The notes beneath the pieces were generated by a model, which saw only the letters and a program-made list of their open reading frames with translations, was not told the DNA's origin and ran no database searches. Below are positions 25,432 to 32,980 of a DNA stretch of 34,612 nucleotides, piece after piece (within the stretch, counting starts at the first letter, position 1; every line of letters begins with the position of its first letter). Position numbers and translations under genes: made by a program. This stretch comes from MWEH01 sp035409945 (lineage in GTDB: Bacteria; Bacillota; Clostridia; Christensenellales; DTU072), in NCBI GenBank assembly GCA_035409945.1, contig DAONQC010000015.1, positions 1-34,612 on the forward strand. Direction: 5' to 3'.

Positions 25432-26610
25432 TTACTCCATTCTTTCTGGGAATTTTATGGCGTATGCTCCAGCTATTATAGTTAAACAGTCAATAAATAT
25501 TGCTTGCTCGTCTGGATCGTCATATTCTCCACTCGTTCTAACTTCTTCTAAAAATACTGCTAACTCTTCTAACTGCTCAGGCTCTACTTCATCATCTTTT
25601 GATGCTGCGTCAGCAATAAATACAAGTTGCACTAGCCTTTCGCCCCTTCTAATTTCCTTTTCTTCTTCTGTTAATTCTTCCTCGATAACTTGCTCTTCTT
25701 CTATTGGCTCAACTGGCTCTTCTTCTTCAACAATAGGTTTTTCTACGACAGCTACTGGTTCTTCTTCCTCAATCTCAATTTCTTCAGTCTCATAAATTTC
25801 TTGAACAACTGGCGTTGTAACTATCTCAAGTATTTCGCTGTCTTTTAGTTTATTAGCAAGGATATCTTCGATAGCCGCATTAATTTCTTCAATGTTTTCG
25901 GTTATGAAGTCATCTTGTTCTTCTCTAAATATAATCACGTTCGAATCAAGTGCATCTTGAAACTTAATAAAACTTGCGCGCAATTTTTTAAACTTTGAAC
26001 TGTTAATGCCTGACAAAATAGCCTTGAATATTAGGTATATAATTGCAGGAATAGCAATTGTTCCCACCACTGGTAGAACAAAGTTTGTAACAGCTACCAG
26101 TCCGTCCCAGCCTGCTGGCATGGTGTAAAAAGCATCAGCATAACAAATTGCACAAAGTAGCAAAGTTAGGAGAACTATTATAGAACCAAATAAAGTAATA
26201 AACTTCTTTCCTGGCGCATAGTTAGGATTGGATTTTTTGCTACCAAGAACTTCTTTCTCTGGTATATAATCTGAAGGCTTGCCAGTTTGTTGTTCCATGA
26301 AGTTGCTCCATCCATCGCTTACTGAGCGTGGCATTGCGCTGATTCTAGAATAAACTCCTTCTACATTTTCTTCATCGATAAAGCCTGTTGCGTTGACATA
26401 TGCAGTTGTATCATCTAACTGTTGCTTGAATTTCTTCATTTTGCCTGTGTTTGCAATAATAACAGCAACCAAAAACCCTAAAAGAAGCAACACAAACGCA
26501 ACAAGTATAATGTAAACCGCAGGAGTTAACCCTTCAGACAAATTAAAAAAGTTTAAATCGTTGGTAAATACACCACGAATTGAATCTAAAATATTTCTCA
26601 ATCCTTCCAT
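25432..26610 (-). CDS. Membrane protein with acidic linker, function unknown
   Basis: 392 residues, not recognised as a named family. Three hydrophobic segments are visible: one at about 30-55 (PAVYIILVAFVLLLLGFLVA) and two at about 140-165 and 175-200 (FITLFGSIIVLLTLLLCAI; VLPVVGTIAIPAIIYLIF). A helical region follows, then a Glu/Pro/Val-rich linker at about 270-315 (EEEEPVAVVEKPIVEEEEP). The C-terminal helical domain of about 75 residues (RLVQLVFIADAASKDDEVEPEQLEELAVFLEE) resembles tellurite-resistance TerB-type helices only faintly. The gene has a clear own promoter and terminator, so it is a single-gene unit. Like the AmaP-like protein it joins membrane helices to a Glu-rich part, but no sequence relation is seen. 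Confidence 0.7.
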   Translation of the reverse strand: MEGLRNILDSIRGVFTNDLNFFNLSEGLTPAVYIILVAFVLLLLGFLVAVIIANTGKMKKFKQQLDDTTAYVNATGFIDEENVEGVYSRISAMPRSVSDGWSNFMEQQTGKPSDYIPEKEVLGSKKSNPNYAPGKKFITLFGSIIVLLTLLLCAICYADAFYTMPAGWDGLVAVTNFVLPVVGTIAIPAIIYLIFKAILSGINSSKFKKLRASFIKFQDALDSNVIIFREEQDDFITENIEEINAAIEDILANKLKDSEILEIVTTPVVQEIYETEEIEIEEEEPVAVVEKPIVEEEEPVEPIEEEQVIEEELTEEEKEIRRGERLVQLVFIADAASKDDEVEPEQLEELAVFLEEVRTSGEYDDPDEQAIFIDCLTIIAGAYAIKFPERME

Positions 26611-26639
26611 AACTCTCTCCTAAAAGTGTACATGATAAC

Positions 26640-26668
26640 ATTATAGAGTTTAAAAACGCGTTTTGCAA
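26640..26668 (-). promoter_or_regulatory. Sigma-A promoter with embedded 12-bp palindrome
   Basis: On the minus strand TTGCAA (26663-26668) and TATAAT (26640-26645) are separated by 17 bp. AAAACGCGTTTT at 26653-26664 is a perfect palindrome inside the spacer and overlapping the -35, a good place for a repressor. The transcript would start about 25 bases before the ATG at 26610, with an AGGAGAG ribosome binding site. Confidence 0.75.
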
Positions 26669-27266
26669 CCTTTTTTTTAAAATATATATTACGCGCTTGT
26701 ATATCGCACACACATGGCGCGTGCTCGCTCGCAAAAAGTGGGCAAATTTTTAAAATATTATCCTTGTTTTTTATTGAGTACACTCTAAGCCTAAGTTTTT
26801 TAAATATTCATTCCGTTTTGACATTATAATCGTTAAAAATAATTAAATTATCGCACTTTGGGAACTCAAAACCCAAAGTTTCATAACCTTTTCAAGCCCC
26901 CATCTCCAAAAAATCTACTAAACCCACAATCCGAAACTTCTTAAAACTAATACGCCACAAGAAAAAATCATACCAAGAGTACCGTTAAAACATCACTGTT
27001 TCAAGCACACCTGCATCTTTTAGTCTGGTAATAAAAACTCATAGTCAATTTTTTAAACTGATTGTACCCTATCGCACCTTTTCAAATCGACAACGAATCC
27101 TTGATGCTAGTTAATGTGTTTACGCGGTTTCGACAGGCTATATGCTTCAATCTCTTAGACCACGAAAAAAACTCGGAATAGATGTAAGTTTTTCAAAAAA
27201 ATCTTTGCAGGCTTCACAGTACTTGTAAGTTTACCTCAAGTGCAACAGGCTATATGCTTTAATCTT
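26669..27266. other. Intergenic region, ~600 bp, with a hairpin and a gene-end copy
   Basis: No gene supported. ACTTTGGG (26855-26862) and CCCAAAGT (26872-26879) form a perfect eight-pair hairpin without an adjacent T-run; it may mark the end of the maturase transcript about 390 bp upstream on the minus strand. A C-rich run (CAAGCCCCCATCTCC) lies near 26895. The right part, 27133-27233, is a copy of the maturase gene 3' end. Confidence 0.55.
27133..27233 (-). repeat. Duplicated 3' end of the sulfatase-maturase gene
   Basis: This segment matches 27246-27349 (offset 113 bp) with about 90% identity over 100 bases, including the stop codon and flank. Exact blocks include ACAGGCTATATGCTT, TTAGACCACGAAAAA and CTCGGAATAGATGTAAG. 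A two-base length difference shifts the reading frame in the copy (DFFEKLTSIP in place of DFFDKNLHLF), so the copy is non-coding. Confidence 0.92.
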
Positions 27267-28409
27267 TTAGACCACGAAAAACACTCGGAATAGATGTAAG
27301 TTTTTATCAAAAAAATCTTTGTAGGCTTCGCAGTAGTCATAAGCTTGTTTATTCCTCTTGCACCCACCACCCCTACACACTTTAAAGTATGCGCAATTTG
27401 CACACCTAGGTATTCTCTCTAAACTTTCTAAAATAAAGTCTTTAGCTTTTTCAGAATCAGCCATTTCTTTCAAACTTAATGAATTGATGTTTCCAAGTAG
27501 ATATTTATCCAAACAATAAAAGTCACATGGATATACATTCCCATTCCCTTCAACGACGAACTGATAAGTGCAATGTCCTTCCATACCACACTGCTCCGCT
27601 TTCTCTCCTTTGTACAATGCTATAAAGTTATCAAACATCCTAATACTTGTATAATCTCCTTCGGCATAGTCTTTCACATATCTACTAAACAACCTACTTA
27701 AAAATTCAGCATATTCTTTGTTATCCATGTAAATATCGTCATCCGATGCACTAATGTTGTTTTTAGATGCGTTTTCTTGCGAGTTTGGGATGCCTTTGTT
27801 ATCATTTTCGCCATCAAAATTGCGGATACACGGAATAAATTGTAAATACTTAAAGTTCTGGCTTTTATAAAAATCATATATATTATCAATATTACTTGCT
27901 ACTTTTTTAGTTACTACTGTCAGTATGTTAAATGCAACGCCATATTTATTAAATAGCTTTGATGCATTAATTACTCTATCAAACGTTTCACTACCACTTT
28001 TATCTAATCTATATATGTTGTCATCTCTTGTACCATCTAAACTAAGTCCTACCAAAAACTCATTCTGCCTTAAAAATTTACACCACTCATCATTTATTAG
28101 CAGCCCATTAGTTTGCAGTGAATAATAAATCTGGCAATATTTTTTATTATGTTTCCTTACTGTATCCACAAAATATCTAAAGTAGCTTAAACTGCGTAAG
28201 GTCGGTTCTCCTCCTTGAAATGCAAATGAAATACTGTCTCCATTTGCAAGCGCTAATGCCTTTAGAATGAGTTGCTCGGTAGTTTTGTCATCTATCATCC
28301 CGAAGTTTTTTATATCTCTATACTTTAACTCATCACAATAAAAGCAATACTTGCATTTCATATTGCATGCAGATGATGCAGGTTTAATCATTATAGATAA
28401 ATTGGGCAT
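27267..28409 (-). CDS. Anaerobic sulfatase-maturating enzyme (radical SAM, SPASM)
   Basis: 380 residues. The radical SAM cluster motif CxxxCxxC is C15-C19-C22 (ACNMKCKYCFYC). The conserved FQGGEPTLR block, LQTNGLL and GLSLDG are present. The C-terminal SPASM region has the Cys-rich pattern CTYQFVVEGNGNVYPCDFYC and, near the end, CANCAYFKVCRGGGCKR. These enzymes convert the active-site Cys or Ser of sulfatases to formylglycine in the cytoplasm without oxygen, using S-adenosylmethionine. The partner is very likely the Cys-type sulfatase encoded 137 bp upstream on the same strand. AAGGA precedes the ATG by eight or nine bases. The last codons are repeated downstream. Confidence 0.93.
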   Translation of the reverse strand: MPNLSIMIKPASSACNMKCKYCFYCDELKYRDIKNFGMIDDKTTEQLILKALALANGDSISFAFQGGEPTLRSLSYFRYFVDTVRKHNKKYCQIYYSLQTNGLLINDEWCKFLRQNEFLVGLSLDGTRDDNIYRLDKSGSETFDRVINASKLFNKYGVAFNILTVVTKKVASNIDNIYDFYKSQNFKYLQFIPCIRNFDGENDNKGIPNSQENASKNNISASDDDIYMDNKEYAEFLSRLFSRYVKDYAEGDYTSIRMFDNFIALYKGEKAEQCGMEGHCTYQFVVEGNGNVYPCDFYCLDKYLLGNINSLSLKEMADSEKAKDFILESLERIPRCANCAYFKVCRGGGCKRNKQAYDYCEAYKDFFDKNLHLFRVFFVV

Positions 28410-28546
28410 ACAAAAGTCCTTTCCATACGAATCAAAACCTCGTAATAATGCTGTTTGAATTTATTTAAGTAGACGGTTAGCAACGCTCCTTGTATATGTT
28501 TCTTATACTTCGGTGTTTTTGTTCAATAGATACATATAAGATTAGA

Positions 28547-30679
28547 CTATTTATAATAATCTTTATTTATTCCTCGTCTATTATTTTTAAATTTATTAGT
28601 CCATTCCGTCATAACTATATTCATTTCCTCTGCAATGCTAGGATATACTGTTGCACGGTTATAATTTTCACCTTCATCGTCAGTTAGCCCTATTAACCAG
28701 TTTTTCCTTATTAAGTTGAAAAATGCTGGATTATCGTTTTCTATGCGTCTAAAGTATTTGAACTGCATATAGTCATTATCCTGCAAAACATCATATGTAT
28801 AATTTTTACTCTCAGGATAATTTTTGATAATAGCTACATCTATTGCGTACTGCACAGCTTTTATATTTTCTCTCTTCATATGAAGTATTGGATTTTGTTT
28901 ACCATGTATACTATTCTTTGTCCCATCGAGTAGCGGAATTATTGATACGCCATCTATTTCCCTATCAAATGGCAAATAACTAATTCTCGTTCCGTTATAC
29001 CCCGTTATTCCTACTAAGTCTACGATTGTTGGAAAAAGATCCATAACCGTTGCAGAACCTTTAATTTTCTTGCCAGCAGTAAAGAGAGGATTATTATCCC
29101 AACGCATAAATGTTGCTACTTTTTGTCCTCCTTCATATGCTGTATACTTGCCACCTCTTAAGAGAGCTGTGGAACCTTCAAGTGCGGGACCATTATCACT
29201 AGTAAAGATAATTAATGTGTTATCTAACTCACCACTAGTTTCCAGTCTTTTGAAAAGTTTTCCTAAATATGCATCCCATTCAACTACACAATCGGCATAC
29301 GTTCCAAGTCCAGTTACTCCTTTAAACTCATCGCCTACATAAACTGGCGCATGAGGCCAAGGTGCAGTTAGCCACATGAAAAACGGATTGCCTCCCTCTT
29401 TTTTATCTAGCCAGCTGTTTAAATCATTGAAAATATATTTTGTCGCATTGGACTGATCTTTTAATTCCTTAGTACCTTGTACTATTTCATATTCACCGCC
29501 CTCTTCTCTCACGTGGTAGAAAGGATTCATATCATTAACATGATGACTGCCATAGAAATAATCAAACCCTTGATTAGTCGGTAAATATTCCCCATAATCT
29601 CCTAAATGCCATTTTCCAAAGCAAGCAGTGTCATACCCTGCGTTATTTAAAATCTCAGCTAAAGTTATCTCGTCTCCTAACATCCCATCTGCATTTGCTC
29701 CCATTTCTATGGAGTTAAATATTCTAGTTGATGCAAATGGCTCTAACGTTGCAACTGTTGGGAATATAACATTATCAGCATATCCTCTATATGGATATCT
29801 TCCAGTCATAGCTGCAAACCTTGAAGGGGAACAAACGGAATAGTTTGCATAGAAATTTTCAAAATCAACACCTTTTTGAGCAATACTATCTATATTAGGC
29901 GTGTCAAAAATCGCTCCATTATATGAGACGTCACCATATCCTAAATCATCCATCATTATATATAAAATATTAGGGCTAGTTACTGGTGCTTTATCTACAT
30001 TTTCTAAGTATTCATCATGCCCTTTGTATAACCTTTTCACAGCAGGCTTCATTCTAAGGTTCATGGTGAGTATTGCAAAAACACTAGAAATTATCAGTAG
30101 ACTACTGAGTGTAGTAACTACCATCTTTTTAATCCTTTCTTTATTACTTACATAAATTAAAACTAAAAACGTACCTATTAAAAAAGCTATGCTTGGAAGC
30201 CATATTAAAAAGTTCCCAACCATCCTTGTTCCAAAGTTACCATCGCCTTGGGTAAGAGGATGTTCGCTTGACATAAATCCAATACGCCCAGATATAAATG
30301 CTCCAAAGCCAGCATCTGCGCCCCATATAGTACTAACTATCACAATTGATGAGGATAATATAAAATACGCTAAAATTGAATATACAGAAATTCTTTTCTT
30401 GATGATAAGTTCTAAAAATATATATGCTGCGATAAAGGAACACACTACCGCATTGATAAAAGATATAATGTTAAGTCTAGCTATAAATAAAGAAATTGAC
30501 AGCCCTACGGCTATAAATAATACAATAAGTGGTAGAACTTTTTTATCAGTATCTAGACTCAAATTATAACTTCCTGTTCTCCCACAAGTAGTCTCTGGCT
30601 TTCGGTCTGTACTCTTTAACTCCTCAAGGTTTTCTTGAGTAACATCATCTGTTTTTTCTATATCTCCCATACTTTCCAC
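28547..30679 (-). CDS. Membrane-integral sulfatase, Cys type, with five N-terminal helices
   Basis: 710 residues from GTG 30679 (AGGA five bases before; ATG three codons later is an alternative). Five membrane helices lie at about 48-68, 70-93, 98-119, 153-177 and 186-208. Positive charges after helices 2 and 4 (KKR, NKERIKK) place the N terminus inside and the enzyme domain outside. The sulfatase domain starts at PNILYIMMDDLGYGD (237-250), where the Asp pair binds Ca2+. It has the formylglycine motif C283-S-P-S-R with the following MTGR, then CFGKWHLG and FTSDNGP. Cys rather than Ser at 283 fits the maturase next door. Sulfatases remove sulfate esters from glycans or aryl compounds. Most are secreted or lipid-anchored; a five-helix anchor is reminiscent of the LtaS layout, but the catalytic motif is that of sulfatases. 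Confidence 0.92.
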   Translation of the reverse strand: MESMGDIEKTDDVTQENLEELKSTDRKPETTCGRTGSYNLSLDTDKKVLPLIVLFIAVGLSISLFIARLNIISFINAVVCSFIAAYIFLELIIKKRISVYSILAYFILSSSIVIVSTIWGADAGFGAFISGRIGFMSSEHPLTQGDGNFGTRMVGNFLIWLPSIAFLIGTFLVLIYVSNKERIKKMVVTTLSSLLIISSVFAILTMNLRMKPAVKRLYKGHDEYLENVDKAPVTSPNILYIMMDDLGYGDVSYNGAIFDTPNIDSIAQKGVDFENFYANYSVCSPSRFAAMTGRYPYRGYADNVIFPTVATLEPFASTRIFNSIEMGANADGMLGDEITLAEILNNAGYDTACFGKWHLGDYGEYLPTNQGFDYFYGSHHVNDMNPFYHVREEGGEYEIVQGTKELKDQSNATKYIFNDLNSWLDKKEGGNPFFMWLTAPWPHAPVYVGDEFKGVTGLGTYADCVVEWDAYLGKLFKRLETSGELDNTLIIFTSDNGPALEGSTALLRGGKYTAYEGGQKVATFMRWDNNPLFTAGKKIKGSATVMDLFPTIVDLVGITGYNGTRISYLPFDREIDGVSIIPLLDGTKNSIHGKQNPILHMKRENIKAVQYAIDVAIIKNYPESKNYTYDVLQDNDYMQFKYFRRIENDNPAFFNLIRKNWLIGLTDDEGENYNRATVYPSIAEEMNIVMTEWTNKFKNNRRGINKDYYK

Positions 30680-30718
30680 TCATCCTATAAAACTTCACTC
30701 AGCCTTGTGCTAATTTTT

Positions 30719-30727
30719 ATTATATCA
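30719..30727 (-). promoter_or_regulatory. Extended -10 promoter for the sulfatase-maturase operon
   Basis: On the minus strand TGATATAAT matches TGnTATAAT, about 40 bases before the GTG start. The -35 is poor. It lies in the 100-bp gap after the ATPase stop, so the sulfatase need not depend on read-through. Confidence 0.5.
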
Positions 30728-30780
30728 CACTATTTAATTTGTATTACATTTCCACATGCCAAACATACGTGCCACATAAA

Positions 30781-31995
30781 TTATATCTTCGCAACAGGAA
30801 TTACTAACACATTTTCGTTAAGTGCACTTAGGTTTTGAGTATTACAAATTACTGCTCCTTTGCCTATTGTATATGGATGCGCCGTTTTTAAAACATCAAA
30901 ATTTTGCATCATAGTCTTTGTTGCTAATGCGGCTTTTTTAATTTCGATGGGATGTAAAACACCATCCCTTTCTAATATGAGATCAATTTCTTGGCCTTCC
31001 TTATCTCTATAGTAATACAGCGCAGGCACCATGCCATCATTGAAATAGCTTTTATATATCTCGCTAATTACATAATTTTCAAAATACGCACCATTCATAG
31101 GAGAGTTCATTGTAATTTCTGGTGAACTCCAACCTGTTATATGTACTGCAAGTCCAGTATCGTAAAAGTAAAGTTTTGGTTTTTTTAACGCTCTTTTTAA
31201 AACGTTATTTGAATATGGATGCAAAAAGAAAATTACTCCAAGCGTTTCTAATATGCCTAACCAGCGCTTCGCTGTTACTTCGTTAATCCCAACATCTCTT
31301 GATAAATCTGCAACATTGATTTGTTGTGAAATTCTGGCAGCTACTGCTTTAATGAAATCATAATATTTGAGCCCATCAATCTCACTTGCTATATATTTAA
31401 CATCTCTTTCTATATATGATGCTATATAGTTTCTATGATATCGTCGCACGTTTGTAACAGATTTAGTAATAACGTCTGGCATACCACCATTAAAGATGTT
31501 TTCATAAACATTCGGAATTTCTATTTTAGGTACCTTCCTATCTTCCAGTTTTTGTATGTCCACTTCAAATGGCTTACTTGGATAACCATATATCTCAGCT
31601 TGTGATAATGACTGTAGTTGCATAATAGCAATACGACCTGCTAATGATTCCGTGACTCCTTGCATTAACTTATATGCTTGCGAACCCGTGAGCCAAAAAT
31701 CACCCTTAGCCTTATTTTTATCAACTATAACTTTGATATAACTAAATAATTCTGGAGCATATTGCACCTCATCTATTAGTATCGGTGGTTTATATATTTG
31801 GAAAAACGCTACAGGGTCTTTTGCAAGCATTCTAGCATCAAACTCATCTAGTGAAACATATCTTCTATTGCTTCCTTCCATGAGCTTTTTTAGCATAGTA
31901 GTCTTACCTACTTGCCTAGGTCCAGTCAATAACGTTACAGGATATTCTGATTGAGTGCTTAGAAAAACTTCTTCTATCGCCCTTTTTATGTACAT
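30781..31995 (-). CDS. ATPase of the AAA_14/DUF4143 family
   Basis: 404 residues. Walker A GPRQVGKT is at 25-32, Walker B PPILIDEVQ at about 70-78, and WLTGSQAYKLM (sensor 1 type) follows. An ERDVKY helix and a winged-helix-like middle part (NVADLSRDVGINEVTAKRWL) come next. The C-terminal part has the DUF4143 nuclease-like strand pattern YYYRDKEGQEIDLILERDG...PIEIKK, which resembles a PD-(D/E)xK core (E-x-D-L, then E-x-K). These proteins are widespread, often in many copies per genome, and their function is unsettled; roles in DNA transactions or defence have been suggested. AGAGGTG precedes the ATG. An inverted repeat lies directly upstream. Confidence 0.9.
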   Translation of the reverse strand: MYIKRAIEEVFLSTQSEYPVTLLTGPRQVGKTTMLKKLMEGSNRRYVSLDEFDARMLAKDPVAFFQIYKPPILIDEVQYAPELFSYIKVIVDKNKAKGDFWLTGSQAYKLMQGVTESLAGRIAIMQLQSLSQAEIYGYPSKPFEVDIQKLEDRKVPKIEIPNVYENIFNGGMPDVITKSVTNVRRYHRNYIASYIERDVKYIASEIDGLKYYDFIKAVAARISQQINVADLSRDVGINEVTAKRWLGILETLGVIFFLHPYSNNVLKRALKKPKLYFYDTGLAVHITGWSSPEITMNSPMNGAYFENYVISEIYKSYFNDGMVPALYYYRDKEGQEIDLILERDGVLHPIEIKKAALATKTMMQNFDVLKTAHPYTIGKGAVICNTQNLSALNENVLVIPVAKI

Positions 31996-32013
31996 GTTTA
32001 CACCTCTCTGACC

Positions 32014-32036
32014 AAAATGTATTGCAATTACATTTT
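32014..32036. promoter_or_regulatory. Near-perfect palindrome upstream of the DUF4143 ATPase gene
   Basis: AAAATGTA and TACATTTT (8-pair arms) flank TTGCAAT, giving a 23-bp palindrome that fails only at the centre. It starts 19 bases before the ATG at 31995, where a repressor would block transcription or the transcript would form a leader hairpin. Confidence 0.55.
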
Positions 32037-32069
32037 AGCCAGAAATCCGTTTTTTGTCAATATCAGCTG

Positions 32070-32190
32070 ATAAAACTAATTAAATATTAAGAACCCTATT
32101 TACTGTTGCACTTACTATGACAACTAACAAAATATTAAGAACCCTGTAATTACGAAATAGTTAAAAAGTATTTAAAACCTGCCTGTTAAT
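32070..32190. repeat. Three short tandem repeats in the ATPase-hydrolase gap
   Basis: AATATTAAGAACCCT occurs exactly at 32083-32097 and 32131-32145 (offset 48), both preceded by AACTAA. A weaker third unit (AGTATTTAAAACCTGC) begins near 32167. This gap of 199 bp contains no gene. Confidence 0.7.
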
Positions 32191-32194
32191 TAAT

Positions 32195-32815
32195 TTATTT
32201 TTGTATGTTTAATCTGAAATGGAATTCACAACTTTGGCACCCTTCGCCAATAGTACCATCTCTATCAAAAATAATTTCTTTTTGATGCCGTTTAAAATAC
32301 TCGATATCTCCAGTGCAACAAGAGTCTCTAAGTTCAGGGTGCCCTACACTATCAAACAATTCAACTAATCTACATCTTGAAATCGATATGTGAACATGGT
32401 CAATGTCACCTTCAACGAGGTGCCAATCGGTATTAGGGAATTTAGAAATAATATCACAAAAATACTTGGTCCTTTCTTCTTCAGATAACCGTGTCAGCTT
32501 TTCTTTTGTAAGTTTTGGAATCAAACATTTTAGTTGCGTAATTGCAGATTCTAAAATAACTTTGCGAATAATCTCTTCAGCTTTTGTTTGAGGATATAGC
32601 TTTAGTAGCTCTCTATACAAAAGTATTGCCTCAGCTATTAATTTTCTTGAATTAATGTCCTTTTCATCTTGAGGTGCAGCCAACTTCCCAAACGGCTCGC
32701 CATTCTTTGCACCTTTGGGTAATGCCGGTGCGACTTTTATTAATGTCAAAAAACCTATTTCTTTAATCAGCACTTTAACAGCTGTTAATTTTATTTTAAT
32801 ATCTATAATTCCCAT
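32195..32815 (-). CDS. L-2-amino-thiazoline-4-carboxylic acid hydrolase family protein
   Basis: 206 residues. The C-terminal half shows the family pattern: CRLVELFDSVGHPELRDSCC, then DIEYFKRHQKEIIFDRDGTI and GEGCQSCEFHFRL, where Cys and His residues may bind a metal or serve in catalysis. The named founding enzyme opens the thiazoline ring on the route from ATC to L-cysteine. Most members in gut anaerobes are uncharacterised, so the reaction should not be assumed. The N-terminal 40 residues are moderately hydrophobic and may form an amphipathic helix (KLTAVKVLIKEIGFLTLIKV). AGGAGAG lies just before the ATG. No cysteine-metabolism gene is nearby. Confidence 0.75.
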   Translation of the reverse strand: MGIIDIKIKLTAVKVLIKEIGFLTLIKVAPALPKGAKNGEPFGKLAAPQDEKDINSRKLIAEAILLYRELLKLYPQTKAEEIIRKVILESAITQLKCLIPKLTKEKLTRLSEEERTKYFCDIISKFPNTDWHLVEGDIDHVHISISRCRLVELFDSVGHPELRDSCCTGDIEYFKRHQKEIIFDRDGTIGEGCQSCEFHFRLNIQK

Positions 32816-32852
32816 ATCTCTCCTATAGTGCTATGCTTATAACTAATTTTTT

Positions 32853-32872
32853 AGAGGCTGTTTCCAACCTCT
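32853..32872 (-). repeat. Hairpin with GAAA tetraloop between lipoprotein and hydrolase genes
   Basis: On the minus strand AGAGGTTG GAAA CAGCCTCT folds into eight pairs (one G-U) closed by a GNRA loop. It lacks a following T-run, so it is not a standard terminator. It lies about 110 bp after the lipoprotein stop and 38 bp before the hydrolase start and may act as an mRNA stabiliser or processing site. Confidence 0.55.
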
Positions 32873-32980
32873 GGTGTTATTTGTCTTAGACTAGCTATGC
32901 AGACTAATATACAAAAGGTATAGTACAATGATTCCACAGATGAGAATCTGTACAAAACTTTAGACTTCAGTTAAGCGCGA

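Noticed and set aside
26543..26783. Two overlapping minus-strand frames of about 60 codons.
   Set aside because: They run through the clear promoter and into the membrane-protein gene, without ribosome binding sites.
30721..30810. Possible copy of the ATPase gene 3' end in its downstream gap (shared TTATATC and a few later bases).
   Set aside because: Only about half of the positions agree, which is not distinguishable from chance in AT-rich DNA.
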